Under the pieces are notes generated by a model. It had not been told where the DNA came from, made no database searches, and worked only from the letters and a program-made list of their open reading frames with translations. Below are positions 24,001 through 35,471 of a stretch of 64,000 bases of DNA, piece after piece; position 1 is the stretch's first letter; the number at the start of each line of letters is the position of its first letter. Both the position numbers and the translations under genes were made by a program. This DNA comes from Trema orientale (lineage: Eukaryota > Streptophyta > Magnoliopsida > Rosales > Cannabaceae), in contig JXTC01000004.1 of assembly GCA_002914845.1 (NCBI GenBank), positions 617,846 through 681,845 of the forward strand, in the 5' to 3' direction.

Positions 24001-25204
24001 GACGCTACTAGTTGATAGAGGAAACAAAGCAACATAAACGGAACATACCTGCTGTATCTGACCAGGTCCAAACTGCGGAAAACAATGTGGAAGACCTCCA
24101 CTATCCCAAAAGAGAGAAATAGTAAGTCTCCAAGAAAAATCAAGCTCTCCAGTAAAAATAAATCAATAAATACAGGAGTTTCATCCATGATCATAAAAGA
24201 GTTGATTCTGTTAAGAGTTATAGTTTGATAGGTTACAATTGTTCGAAGTCATTTTGCTCATTTTTACAGCCTTAGGGCATGTGTGAAGGAAATGCTGAAA
24301 TATAATCATACATAATCGTCATCAAATCGTGCCAAAACATCCCCACGAGAAAAGAAATTAAAATAGAATTAAAAACAAAAAAAAAAAAAAAACCTGATTG
24401 GTTTCTTCTTATTGAATACAGCATCTGGCCTAACAAAAAGGAGGTCCTTGCCATTTGGGATTTTCCAAGATGTAACGCAACCACCAAATAAGTATATATC
24501 AGCTTCACTGCAAAAACAGGATCATCCACCTATTAGAGACTGTCCAAATTTTTTCTAATGTATCTCAAAGCGCATATTACAATTATCTTTTTTCTTTTTT
24601 CTTTATCTTTTTCTTTTTAATTTCTTTTCTTTTTTAATCTTCCTAAAGAAAAAAAAGGCTAAGCTTCACCAAATCCTTATACTTTAATAACGGGGTCACT
24701 TTGTATATAAATACTACACATATACAGGGATGAAAGAAAAGAAAAGGGTAAGAAAGGGGGAGCAAAATGGGTACACCTACCTACCCTGAGGAGAAGTGAG
24801 CACAACTTTGGGTAAGTTCCCCTCTCCTTCTGTGAGCCTCACTCCCAGAGAGGTGGTAGTCTCTTTGCTCAAGCTTGCAAAAGCCATACCAGAATACCTA
24901 TGTCAAGTCAAGTGCCCCAAATGTCCATTTTAATATTGAGATACATCAATCATGAAACTGAAAATATGGACAAAATTTAAATCTAAAATCAAATTTTTAA
25001 AAAAAAATCCTAAAAATGATAGAAAGCGCGAAGAAATTGCGTCTTCGTCTTTTACTATATATATATATATATATATATCTATGTTGAGAAATGTAAAAGT
25101 TAGTGAAAGTAAAAGGAGAAGGGATTGGAAGCTTACCGGTTGACTCGGCGGAAATTCGACCGGGTCGGAGCGGGGAGCGAAATGGGCATAGAGAGAATCG
25201 CCAT
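21013..25204 (-). CDS. Glucose-6-phosphate 1-epimerase-like (hexose-6-P mutarotase)
   Basis: This galactose-mutarotase-fold enzyme interconverts the alpha and beta anomers of hexose 6-phosphates. Ten exons join in phase to 313 residues: 25204-25137, 24897-24781, 24507-24394, 24100-24049, 23779-23642, 23428-23330, 22252-22155, 21620-21513, 21410-21329 and 21078-21013. The N-terminus (MAILSMPISLPAPTRSNFRR) looks like a chloroplast transit peptide. Core motifs are YLFGGCVTSWK, GGLPHCFPQFGPG, HGFARNVDW (His118), FSFNTALHSYF (His192, likely catalytic), FPGFVDCIYLDAPDEL and YKDFVCVENAK (Glu289, likely base). It ends LEPGRSWTATQLLSIN. Length and sequence match what I recall of Arabidopsis At5g66530 (about 307 residues). 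The assembly gap falls inside the intron between exons 6 and 7 and removes no coding sequence by this model. Confidence 0.92.
22425..22917. other. Assembly gap (493 N)
   Basis: A run of N inside the sixth intron of the epimerase-like gene. The minus-strand open frame that spans it is an artefact of translating N. Confidence 0.99.
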
Positions 25205-26197
25205 CTCTATCTCGTCTCTACACTCACTGCGTCAGTCAGTCAGAAGTCACCCAATGCTTTTTCTTTTTTTCACCCGAAATTCTCTGGCTCTACGTGGCCG
25301 TTTAAGCCGTTTTTTTTTTTTTGTTCGTGGGGCGTAGGGAAAAATGCTCATTAAAATGCGGATATTCTTATGATTTTTTTTTCTCTATCTTTTACATTTT
25401 CTGATTCCTCAATTTTCTTTTTTTTTTTTTAAGATAAATATTTTCTATCTCCTCTTTTATTTTATTTTTTTGGCTTTTCCCCCTGAAGACAATAATAATT
25501 CTAAACAAAATGCATTGTCAACCACTTTTCTCCTCCTTTATTTACTTTATACCTGGTTTCTAACAGTTGTGATTCTTAGTTATTATTTTCTTCTTCTATG
25601 AAAACAATAATTAGAGCAATTAGTCATTTTGAATTTTGGGAACCCTTTACAAATTGTAATAGAAGAATTGTTAAGTTGTACATCATTTGACCACACATAG
25701 ACAGACCAAACCATAATCTAAAGAGTTTTAAAGGTAAAGTTTTATACAAAAAGGTATTTTGTCAATATTTTTCCTCACTTGTATCATTTATCCATTTATA
25801 AATAACTTTGAAAAAAAAGGTGAAAGGTGAGTGAAAATAATCTTGGAAGGTGGCGAAACCCACTATATTTTCCATATCTTATTTCATTGCTTAATATGTC
25901 AACTCTATTGTGCTCTATTGTGCTCTGTATCACGTGTGAGATAAGAGTGTGAAAAATATGGTCCATTTAGTACTTCTCAATCTTTGATACTTTTTCCTTT
26001 TGTAGAGAATCTCCGACACTTGGTACTTTTTTTTTTTCCTGTGTTTTCCTAATTGACTCTTGCGAGTTAGTAATTTCTTCTTGACGGGCCTTTCTCTTTT
26101 ATTTCAAGGTCCAAGATCATCTATCATAGGCCCACTAAGAACCTCAGCTCCAACAGCCGTAAAGTCAGAACTTTTAGGAGCCCAACTTGATCCCAAG
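25205..26197. other. Divergent spacer between epimerase and RCC1 genes
   Basis: About 1 kb separates the two divergent starts, so both promoters lie here. It contains poly-T tracts and a GTCAGTCAGTCAG run at about 25230. Near 25917-25931 the phrase TATTGTGCTC is tandemly repeated. No further gene was seen. Confidence 0.5.
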
Positions 26198-26359
26198 ATG
26201 GAAGCCGGTGGCAAACAAGATCGCTCACCGGAATCCGCCGCAAAAGAGATCGTAGCGGAAGCCATACCGGAACTGAAAGATGCTACGAACGGTGCTAAAG
26301 AAGAAGACCATGGCGGTCAACGTGATGGGCCAAAGCCACCGAAGACGCATGAGCAGTAG
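26198..26359 (+). promoter_or_regulatory. Overlapping upstream ORF of the RCC1 gene
   Basis: ATG at 26198 in a strong context (A at -3, G at +4) opens a 53-codon frame (MEAGGKQDRSPESAAKEIVA...) that overlaps the RCC1 start at 26310 in another frame. If transcribed it should lower initiation at 26310. If transcription starts downstream of 26198 it is irrelevant. Confidence 0.35.
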
Positions 26360-28132
26360 CATTAACAGAAACTGCTCTGTTATGAGCTTTGGGGATGGTA
26401 GCCATGGCGCTCTGGGACTGCCCACCTCTATCGTGGGTCTCGGCGTCGACGCTTACGACCCGACCCGAGTTTCCGGCCTTCCCTCCGATATTGTTAATGT
26501 CAGCGCCGGACACTACCACTCCCTTGCCGTCACTTCCCAAGGTGAGCTTTGGGCCTGGGGCAGAGACCTTGAAGCCCAGCTCGGCCGTGGTTTTCTTTCT
26601 CCCAGGTAAGCTATACCCTTCTGTTATTTTAGCTTCTTTTGACGATTTCCATGTTTCGTTTTGGATTTGAGCAAATGGGTATCATTTGGATTTTCGATAT
26701 GTCGGACTGTCAAGTAATGATTTTTGGGGGAAAAAATGAAGCTTATTGAAAACTGTGACATTTGATAAGATTGGAGAAATATAGATTATAACCTTTGAAT
26801 GTTGATGTAAATTGGTGGATTAACCATGTTAGAACTTAAAACTTGGTGTTGGTAGAGATTCATGGAATGAACCTAAGAGAGTCATGGGGTTGAAGCAAGT
26901 GAGAGTTCATGCTGCATTTGCATCTGGGGTTGTTTCTGCAGCCATTGGAGATGATGGTTCTTTGTGGACTTGGGGAAAGTCTAAGCGTGGCCAGCTTGGT
27001 CTTGGAAAGGAAGTCATTGAGGCTGTTGTACCTTCGAAAGTCGAAGCACTTGCAGGAGAAAAGATAGCCAAGGTGAGCTCTTATATGCTGATGGGGGAAA
27101 TGTTTGATCACAGTTTGGATTTTTAGGTGACTGGCTAACAATTCACCCGAACGGAAAAACAAATTGCAAAAGCTCCATTAGCCCGATGGAACCCATGTTA
27201 TTGTATCATTAGGAAGTTCCTTGAGTGCATCTTTCTGTGGCAGGTCTCATTTGGTTGGGGACATGCTCTTGCAAAGACCGAGGACGGAAAATTGTTTGGG
27301 TGGGGTTATTCTGCTGATGGAAGGTTAGGTAGCATTGCAGAAACTTTGGAGACATCTCCACTGGATTCGAGTGTCATTAAAAACAATGGAGAATTGTCGA
27401 GTTCAACATTAGAAGCCGCTGAGAAGCTGGTTTTGGAAGGAATGGAGAAGGAGAAAGACATGCCAATAATATGGGAGCCTCGTTTAGTGAATGAACTCAA
27501 TGGTGTTGATGTTGTGGACGTTGCCTGTGGCCTTGATCATTCACTTATTCTTTGTGGTATGTATTTATGTAATCTGTATTCCTTCATTTTGGTGTTTGCT
27601 TATATGTAAATCCACACCTGTTTATTCTAATCGTCCTGTTTCAGGTAATGGAACTCTATTAAGCTGCGGCAGCAATGCATACGGGCAACTGGGGAGACTA
27701 AAACAAGATCTGGGAATGTTTCCGGTTGACACAAGCTTCCATCCAACGTCTATTGCCTCAGGTCTTGGCCATTCTTTGGCAATTTGCCAAACTGCACCAT
27801 CAGACGAAGCAGAAGGTACCACGAGCATTGTTTCATGGGGATGGAATCAAAGCTCTCAGCTCGGAAGGGCAGGGCCTGCTAATATTGCGATGAAGGTTGA
27901 AGCATTGGAAGGGGAAATTCCCATTTCAGTGACAGGAGGGCGCGTGCATTCTATTGCTTTGACATCCAGAGGAGAGGTGTGGGTTTGGGGTTGCGGTAAG
28001 AATGGAAGGCTTGGTTTAGGAAGCTCCGCTGATGAACCTGAACCTATTTTGCTTGACCTTTTGGAAGGTTATGAAGTTTTACAAATTGTGTCAGGTTTTG
28101 ACCATAATCTAGTTCTAGTTGCTGATGAATGA
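26310..28132 (+). CDS. RCC1-repeat (UVR8/RCC1-like) beta-propeller protein
   Basis: Four exons, 26310-26605, 26856-27072, 27244-27556 and 27645-28132, join in phase to 437 residues. RCC1-type blades are marked by their glycine/tryptophan repeats: MSFGDGSHGALGL, AWGRDLEAQLGRG, TWGKSKRGQLGLG, GWGYSADGRLGS, SCGSNAYGQLGR, SWGWNQSSQLGR and VWGCGKNGRLGLG. That gives seven blades, a complete propeller. An acidic insertion after blade four (about residues 195-250, rich in Glu and Ser) interrupts the fold. The first 25-30 residues are basic (GQSHRRRMSSSINRN) and could target mitochondria, as reported for some plant RCC1 proteins such as RUG3. Substrate or partner is unknown. Alternative in-frame Mets at 26280, 26325, 26349 and 26382 leave the start uncertain. 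Confidence 0.88.
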
Positions 28133-29172
28133 TGTAGCTTGATAAACAGTGTCTGCAATTGGACTCTTACATGTGTTTTGTTCCCATGTCATTGTTTACT
28201 TTTTTTGGCTCACATGATTTGTATGTTACATGATTTTTTGCGTATTTATGCGAACAAATATATGCTAGAACAATAATGAATAGCTCTTTTACACCCTTTT
28301 CCAGGTGTTTTTAATTTTTAATTGCATTATAGACTTTTCCATTTTCAAGTCTATGTAAATGTCACTGCCTAGCGGTTTTAACTTTTAATTCTGGTTAGCC
28401 TACGATGTCGGTAGACAAACGACTTTGCAATTGCCGCTTATGATTTGAATTTGGCACAATGGATGCAATTTGACATATTTGTATTACTCCACTCTAATTT
28501 TTTTTTCCTCCTGACTATAAACGACAATTAAATTTAAAATGACGAGCAATAACACAACGACGTAAAAGGTTGGAAACGAAAAAATAGAACATAATTGAAA
28601 GCAAACAAAAATTGAAGAATAAAATAAAATAACTGATGTAATTATTCAAATCTATATATGCATGTTATATTTTGTAGCCCCTGTAACTGCTTTTTAACTA
28701 AAATTTAGTTAGTGTAATATAATTTACATAGGATGTCAAATACAGCCACTCTTTTTTAGTATTTTACTATTATGATTGTAGACCTATATATATATATGGC
28801 CCTTAAGCGTGCATTGTATTTGCTAACAAGAAATAAAGAATAAGATCAAAAGTGTTCTGAAAAATATCACAAATGTTAATTTCATCTATAGCCCATGAAT
28901 AATAGTCTTTGTACTACATTTGTCCTTAAATTTTTATTTAAATATTGCAGTGTTTACCATCCCTAATGGGGTAGGTGGAGAATAGGTAGCAGTAAGTATT
29001 TTCCTTTAATTTGTAATAAGTGGAAGTTATTAGTTAAATTTTACTTTTTTTTTTAAGTAAAATTATATCTCTTAATGAAAAATGGTACAATAATATCAGT
29101 GATCAATGTAGCGTACTATCTAAGTTGAAATTTAAGGGTCAAAATAATAGAAATAACTATAATTTAAGGGTA
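28133..29172. other. Intergenic DNA
   Basis: RCC1 3' region followed by AT-rich DNA with a (TA)n tract at about 28785-28796. No gene supported. Confidence 0.5.
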
Positions 29173-29181
29173 TTAGTAATA

Positions 29182-29352
29182 GGGCGCGTCTACAGTAGGG
29201 GCGCCCCTACGTAGGGCCTGTCTATTCACCGTTGGATGGGAATCTGTATATAAATAGATTTTCTACAGATTCCCGTTATTCCTCACAGATTCCCATCCAA
29301 CGATAATTAAGATATGACCTTACGTAGGGACGCCCCTACCGTAGCCATCCCC
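29182..29352. mobile_element. Hairpin MITE copy A, 171 bp, MULE-like
   Basis: Termini GGGCGCGTCTACAGTAGGGG and the inverse of CCCCTACCGTAGCCATCCC pair imperfectly over about 34 bp. An inner palindrome (AATCTGTATATAAATAGATT) lies at the centre. A perfect 9-bp duplication TTAGTAATA flanks it (29173-29181, 29353-29361). Nine-base duplications are typical of Mutator-like elements. Confidence 0.88.
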
Positions 29353-29519
29353 TTAGTAATATTGTTCCTAAATAAAAACCCATAAAATCTTTATTCTAGT
29401 ATACAAGCTTTATTGTAAGATGGGAAAAAGACACCCAATACTATCTTTTAAAAAATATTTCCCAAAATACAATGTCCTAGATTTAAATACTTTGCATACG
29501 GTGTTTTTTGAGAAAAATA

Positions 29520-30045
29520 CCACTCTTCTCTTTTTCTTCAAATCCATGTCCTTCAATTCTTTAATTCTTAAATGAGTAAGAGAAGTAGGCAGCCCTTCTT
29601 CTGGCAAGCACCGCAGCCTTTCGGAGCGAAGAATATGCAAGATCGTAAGGGAGGTAAAGTTGTTGAAAGGCCTTGTCGTTTAGGCCTTCAAGCTTTCTAC
29701 AATTCTGGATGGTAATAATATTCAGAGTGGTCGGCAACAGCCCCTCATCCAAAAATGATTCATCTTCTCATCCATCGATATTAAAAAGTCCCAAACATGA
29801 GAGTCTTTGCAGATCCCCGTACATATAATTCTCGAAAAGCGTTAGGCAATCGAACAATTGAAGGTCCTATACTTTTGAGTGCGATCCCCAGTCCATAAGC
29901 GACTCCAATGCCGGACAATCCCATATCGATATGGAGGCAAAAGAGGGATAATGGGTGTCACTCTATTGAGTTCTCGGGAGCAAAGCAACCATTCGTTTGC
30001 AATCCGATATATTGAGATATTCCAACAACCCTATTTTTCTTTCAA
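29520..30045 (-). pseudogene. NBS-LRR resistance gene LRR tail, relic
   Basis: Minus-strand fragments read LLEYLNISDCKRMVA, then DEGLLPTTLNIITIQNCRKL and EGLNDKAFQQL, then (one base shifted) TSLTILHILRSERLRCLPEE and GLPTSLTHLRIKE. This is the terminal LRR pattern of R13-type CC-NBS-LRR proteins (ERLRSLPEEGLPTSLTHL is a family signature). Stops and at least one frameshift break it, and no NB-ARC domain is present. Hairpin MITEs flank it on both sides. Confidence 0.75.
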
Positions 30046-30076
30046 ATTTCTTCAACTGACCTTAGATTTTTTTCTA

Positions 30077-30248
30077 GGGCGCGTCTACAGTAGGGGCGCC
30101 CCTACGTAGGGTCCTGTCTATTCACCGTTGGATGAGAATCTGTATATAAATAGATTCTCCACAGATTCCCGTTATTCTCCACAGATTCCCATCCAACGAT
30201 AATTAAGGCATGACCCTATGTAGGGACGCTCCTACCGTAGCCATCCCA
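30077..30248. mobile_element. Hairpin MITE copy B, 172 bp, MULE-like
   Basis: Nearly identical to copies at 29182 and 39747. It is flanked by a perfect 9-bp duplication TTTTTTCTA (30068-30076, 30249-30257). Confidence 0.88.
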
Positions 30249-30437
30249 TTTTTTCTATTATTCTTTTGTTTGATTTAAATAATAAAAAAGAAAAGAATAT
30301 AAACCATAGAAATTACAGGGCATCCTACTAAAAAAAATTACAAAAATTTCCTTGAAACTTTTGTGATTTTTTATAATTTATTTACATGTAGGGCATTCTG
30401 CTAAAATGAAACCAAATTGTTTTCTAGGAAACTTTTG

Positions 30438-30994
30438 GGCCCGTTTGTTTCAGCCATTCCATTCCATTGGAATGGAAAATCTATTTGAATGGGTGTTTGT
30501 TTCAACAACTCTAATTTTTCTATTCAAATGGTCTTTTGAAATGGGTGTTTGTTTCAACAATTCAGTTTTTCTATTCAAAGGTTCATCAGTCACATCAACT
30601 ATTTGAATGGGTTTTTGTGTCTTGGATGAGAATAGAGGGGAGGAGGTATTTTTGAATAGTCCATTCCAATACTCCCATTCTAATTACAACACATTCTAAT
30701 ATTTTTCCATTCAAATATCTCCCATTCCAATTATAACTCATTCCAAAATTTCCATTTAAATAGACCCATTTGAACGGGTGAACCAAACGGGGCCTTTGTG
30801 TTTTCATGTGATTTACTTATGTATATAGCACTCTGCTAAAATGAAACCAAATTGGTTTCTAAAAAACATTTATGGTTTCTTGTGATGGCATTCCGCTAAA
30901 AGGAAACCAAACTGGTTTTTAAGAAATCTTTGTGGTTTACTGTGAGTTACTTACGTACAAGACATTCCACTAATAGAAAACCAAATTAGTTTAC

Positions 30995-31045
<51 letters not shown>

Positions 31046-32070
31046 TGACTTATTTACTAAAATGACACCGCATTTTCTAGCTCTCAAAGTATTTAGAAAA
31101 ATATCTTGAAATGTCGTTCGGAATTTTTATTATTTTTAAAAGTTCATAAATTTGGTAATCCAAAACTCCTCGTTTGGTTCGCCTATTTGAATGTGTGTAT
31201 TTGAATGGAAATTGTGGAATGTGTTATAATTGGAATGGGAGACATTTGAATGGAAAAAATAGTGGAATGTGATAATTAGAATGGGAGTATTGGAATGAAC
31301 CATTCAAAAACACCTCCCTCTCTCCATTCTCATTCAAGATACAAAAAAACCATTCCAATGGTTAATTTTTCAGATGGACCATTTGAATGAAAAAACTGAA
31401 TTGTTGAAATAAACACACATTCTAAAAGATCATTTGAATGGAAAAACTGAATTGTTGAAACAAATATACATTCAAATGGATTTTCCATTCTAATGGAATG
31501 GAATGGTTGAAACAAACGGGACCGATTATTTCATTTTTCTTTTTGTGTAAACTTCATCGGAATGGTACATCAATGGAATATAAGTTATAATTGGAATGGG
31601 AGACATTTGAATGGAAAAAATAGTGGAATGTGTTGTAATTAGAATGGGAGCATTGGAATGGACCATTCAAAAATAACTCCCCCCTCCATTCTCATTCAAG
31701 ATACAAAAAAACCATTCCAATGGTTAACTTTTTGGATGGACCATTTGAATGGAAAAACTGAATTGTTGAAACAAACACACGTTCAAATAGATTTTCCATT
31801 CCAATGGAATAGAATGGTTGAAATAAACGGGGCCGTGGTAATTAGAATGGGAGACATTTGAATGGAAAAAATAGTGGAATGTGTTGTAATTAGAATGAGA
31901 GCATTGGAATGGACCATTCAAAAACACCTCCTCCCCTCCATTCTCATTCAAGATACAAAAAAACCATTCCAATGGTTAACTTTTTGGATGGACCATTTGA
32001 ATGAAAAAACTAAATTGTTGAAACAAACACACATTCTAAAAGATCATTTGAATGGAAAAACTAAATGGTT
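30438..32070. repeat. Cluster of related palindromic MITEs (ATTGGAATGG family)
   Basis: Four related blocks are packed together: about 30438-30794, 31170-31526, 31555-31834 and 31835-32070. Termini contain GGGCCCGTTTGTTTCA and its inverse TGAACCAAACGGGGCC. Interiors repeat CATTCAAATGG, CAACAATTCAGTTTTT and ATTGGAATGG in both orientations. The third and fourth blocks are near-identical direct repeats (31601-31780 against 31851-32031), so one arose by tandem duplication. The open frames in this cluster are translations of the repeats and are not genes. A 48-A run sits at about 30996-31043. Confidence 0.75.
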
Positions 32071-32289
32071 GAATCAAACACATATTTTTTTCATGAATCT
32101 CAAAAGAAATCTTCGAACCTTATCTTACAATTTTTTTCCTTTCCTCAAATTGCACGCTCAATAGTCAATAAACACCTACTTCTGGAGGCTGTATAATTAT
32201 ACAATTTAGCAATTTTTGCCATTTTTCAACATAAAAACGCTTTTTGAGATACAAACAACTAATAAGACAAGTTTTTCAATAGTTAATAA

Positions 32290-35200
32290 TTAACACTGTG
32301 GAAGATCCTTAGGTGGAGGCAGAACACTTTGATCTGAACCCTGTCCATCTTCAACCACAAACGCTGTTTTCAATCCCCAGCCAGTGTGGAGCTCCAAATG
32401 ACAATGCATGAACCATACACCTATGATAATCAAAACATATAGACACTTAGTTACATTAGACAAATCAAAATTCAGGGGAAAAAAAGAACAAAACAAACTA
32501 AATAATTCAATTTAGATAAAAAAACAATTCAATTGTCATAATAGAATCAAGTTTTTCATTTGTCATTTAAAGTGTAACCAATTTTTTAAGAATGTGAGTG
32601 TTACGTGCCAATGAAAGTTAGACAACTTAGTAATGTTTTTAACTCGATTGTGTTGTGACGTAAATGATTCATCAAAATTTATCACACTAATTAAAGTTTA
32701 ATGATCATACCAGGATTATCAGCTCTAAACCGAATGGCAGTCCAACCCCCAGTGGGGACTCCTACTGTATTTCTCTCAATTGGGTCAATCAAATTATACT
32801 TAGCTGGATCCTTGGCAGGATCAAAATTACCAACACCAGTTCCAACCACAAAAAAGTTATATCCATGTAAATGAAATGGATGAGACTCCACAGTCAAAAG
32901 ATTAGTGTCCTGTAAAACCAGCTCAACTGTAGAATTAAACGCAATCTTGCTAAGTCTAGTACCCGATAGCGTGCCCAAATTGGCCGTGAGTGGGGCACCA
33001 GTGTAGTTAAAAGGAGTTGGGGGTTTGTCAGGAAAATCAGTCTTGTAAACCCCACTAATGTTAAAGTAATGGGCCTGAAGAAGCCCAATCTGGGGCATAC
33101 TGAAAGAGATATTGTTCAGTGAAGCGAGGAGGCGAGTCCCATTAACGCACGTGGGACAAGAATCCCTCCCCAAACCAATAGTGTAAAAGAGGTGCCGGTC
33201 AGCGGTCAACGGAACATTGGCTGGGAACTGTGGGGAGTTTAAGCTCCTGAGTTTATGGTTGTAGCTCAGAACAAACGCCGTGTCGTTTTGAGCTGGCAAC
33301 TGGGGTAAAACGGGGATTACGGTGTTTGGGATGCCCTTGTATTGGAATATGGCTGTGGCCGTTTTGTTGTCTATGGGGAGTGGAACGTCCTGGAAAGGCC
33401 TTGCTGCCATGAAATATCGGCTTGGAACTTGGTTTGCCTTGACCAAAACGTTTGTCGTTTGGCCCGGTCCGATTAGTATGGATGGTGTCGTAAAGGGCTT
33501 TGTGTAAACCGCGTCTACTTCCACCACAGTCATGTTATGACCCGCAACGGCGAAAAATAGTTCGTCGTTTAGAGCAGCGTTGATGATTCTCAATAGGTAT
33601 GTCTTCCCCTGTTCAACCTCCATTGCAAAAGTATCTAAAAAGATAGATTAAATAATTTATTGATAAAAGATTGATATATAATTGACTTGTTTGGTAACAT
33701 TTATAAATAAATGAAATGGATGTTAAAGATTTTAAGGACATAGGACTTATTTACCCATTTATTGCTAAAAAAAAAAAATAAGAATGTTGCCAAACAAGTT
33801 CTATATAAAATTCTACTTACGTTTCTCGGAGCATGGAAATAGTGGCCCTGGCTTCCCGTTTATGGTGTGTGCATCTGATGCATTTGGTGGCAAACCCATG
33901 TCGTTTCCTTGCTTCACAAGCTTTTCAACATCGGAATGCCACCATTCTCCTATAATTACACAAAATAAATAAATTTATGTTAGCTAGCCTTTTTTTTAAT
34001 GTTCAATTTGGTAAGAATGTTGAGCTTATGCTATGTTTGATACGAGGAAAAAGGAGAGAGAAAATAGAAAAATGGTAGGAAGGAAAGGGAGAGGAATAGA
34101 AAATGGAAGAGAAATAGGTAAGAATGTTGAGCTTATGCTATGTTTGGTATAAGGGAAAAGGAGAGAGAAAATAGAAAAATGGTAGGAAGGAAAGGGAGAG
34201 GAATAGAAAATGGAAGAGAAATAGGAGGGAAAAAAAATGAGATGGTACTCACAAAATTTTTCTCCTCTAAATTGGAGAGAAAAAGGAGAAGGAAAAAAAA
34301 CTCTAACTAATAATAAAAAAAAGAAAGTAAATTTACTAAATTATCCTTGCGTACTAATTTTTTAAATTATTACATTAAGGGTAAAATATTTATTTTAAAA
34401 TAAATTAGTTTTTTTTTTTTTATATATTAAACAGTTATGGAGGAAATATATTTTTCTTTCTATCCTACACATTTTCTTTTCCCTCTACCGAACATAGCTC
34501 TAGAGTTACAAAGATATTTTTAATGGAAAAATGGGGGGAAATTAAGAAATAAAATAAAAATACTCAACCTAGTAGAATTTCGAATTCCCTGTTTGGTTGT
34601 GGGAATGGGAACGGGATTCCTTGTTTAGGCATGATAACAATCATGCCATACACTGTGGCCCTTAGCCATAGGATATGAGCGTGCCACCAAAGTGTTCCTC
34701 TTTGTCCTGTCACATTGAAGTCATAAGTATAGCTATTTCCGGTTTGGATTGGACACTGTGTTATGTAAGCTGGTCCATCAGCCCAACCATTTCGATACTG
34801 CTTAAGTCCATGCCTAAATCAATAATAACCAAATTAACAAAACTTACATATACACATATATGTGCGTAGAACAATGCATATGTGATGGCTTTCCTATATG
34901 CTTTTTAGCTTTATTATAAGATGAGTTTTATTTTACCAGTGAATGGATATGTTATATTGAACATGGTTTGTGACATTAATTTGAAGTCTATCTCCGTCTC
35001 TGACATATATAGTAGGCCCCGGAAACCTCCCGTTTACGGTCACAGTTGGCTTTGAATGACATAATCTACTTACATTCTTCAGTTGAATCTGGAAAATCAC
35101 ATTAAAAAAATCAATTAATATAGAACCAAGGACTTTTTCTTTTTGATATGGTAATAATACATCAGTGAAACTTGAAGTACCCACATCAAAGTTGTATTTC

Positions 35201-35292
35201 TTTATGGCAGCTTCAGCTGGAAACGAGAGAAAGCCGAGAAACCCCAAGAGAAAAATGGCTAAAGGGTTGAAGAATCTCTCCCGGGGAGCCAT
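32290..35292 (-). CDS. LAC11: Laccase, LAC11-type multicopper oxidase
   Basis: A secreted blue-copper p-diphenol:oxygen oxidoreductase that polymerises monolignols in the cell wall. Six exons, 35292-35185, 35088-34937, 34813-34569, 33949-33821, 33634-32711 and 32420-32290, join in phase to 562 residues, normal for plant laccases. A signal peptide occupies about residues 1-28 ([20 protein letters not shown]). All four copper motifs are present: HWHG at 86-89 (split by an intron), HAH at 131-133, HPFHLHG in exon 5 and [12 protein letters not shown] in exon 6 with an axial Leu. Stretches such as [20 protein letters not shown] and [19 protein letters not shown] are closest, from memory, to Arabidopsis LAC11 (LAC4 and LAC17 are alternatives). 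It ends [10 protein letters not shown]. An in-frame ATG 21 bp upstream (35313) is possible but 35292 gives the cleaner signal peptide. The 619-bp third intron carries a MITE. Confidence 0.93.
34011..34502. mobile_element. MITE with 107-bp tandem duplication in laccase intron 3
   Basis: GCTATGTTTGATACGAGG at the left and the inverse of CCTCTACCGAACATAGC at the right are inverted termini like those of the MITE at 481-870. A 107-bp unit beginning GTAAGAATGTTGAGC is repeated at 34011 and 34118 with very few differences, so the duplication is recent. Confidence 0.65.
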
Positions 35293-35377
35293 TTTACCGA
35301 TCTTGCAGAACAATTTTACTCAAATTTTCGTAAGAGGTTTATGAAGAATGACACACTGAGATCATGAGAAGTCCAAG

Positions 35378-35385
35378 TATTTATA
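35378..35385 (-). promoter_or_regulatory. TATA box of the laccase gene
   Basis: TATAAATA on the minus strand, 86 bp before the chosen ATG, in ideal position for a short leader. Confidence 0.6.
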
Positions 35386-35464
35386 CATCTAATAACCGAT
35401 GCCGCCGAAATAATATTAATAATGGCCTATCAATTTGTTAAGGGGGCCTAAGTTTGATACTTTG

Positions 35465-35471
35465 ATTAGGT
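35465..35471 (-). promoter_or_regulatory. SMRE/AC-type MYB site in the laccase promoter
   Basis: ACCTAAT on the minus strand (within CCTACCTAAT) fits the secondary-wall MYB consensus ACC(A/T)A(A/C)(T/C), bound by MYB46/MYB83, and overlaps an AC-like core. It lies about 80 bp upstream of the TATA box. Lignin laccases are known targets of these MYBs. Binding is inferred. Confidence 0.4.

Noticed and set aside
30595-32164. Several frames containing repeated phrases such as LNGKTELLKQTH
   Set aside because: They follow the MITE repeat units in both orientations and show no gene structure.
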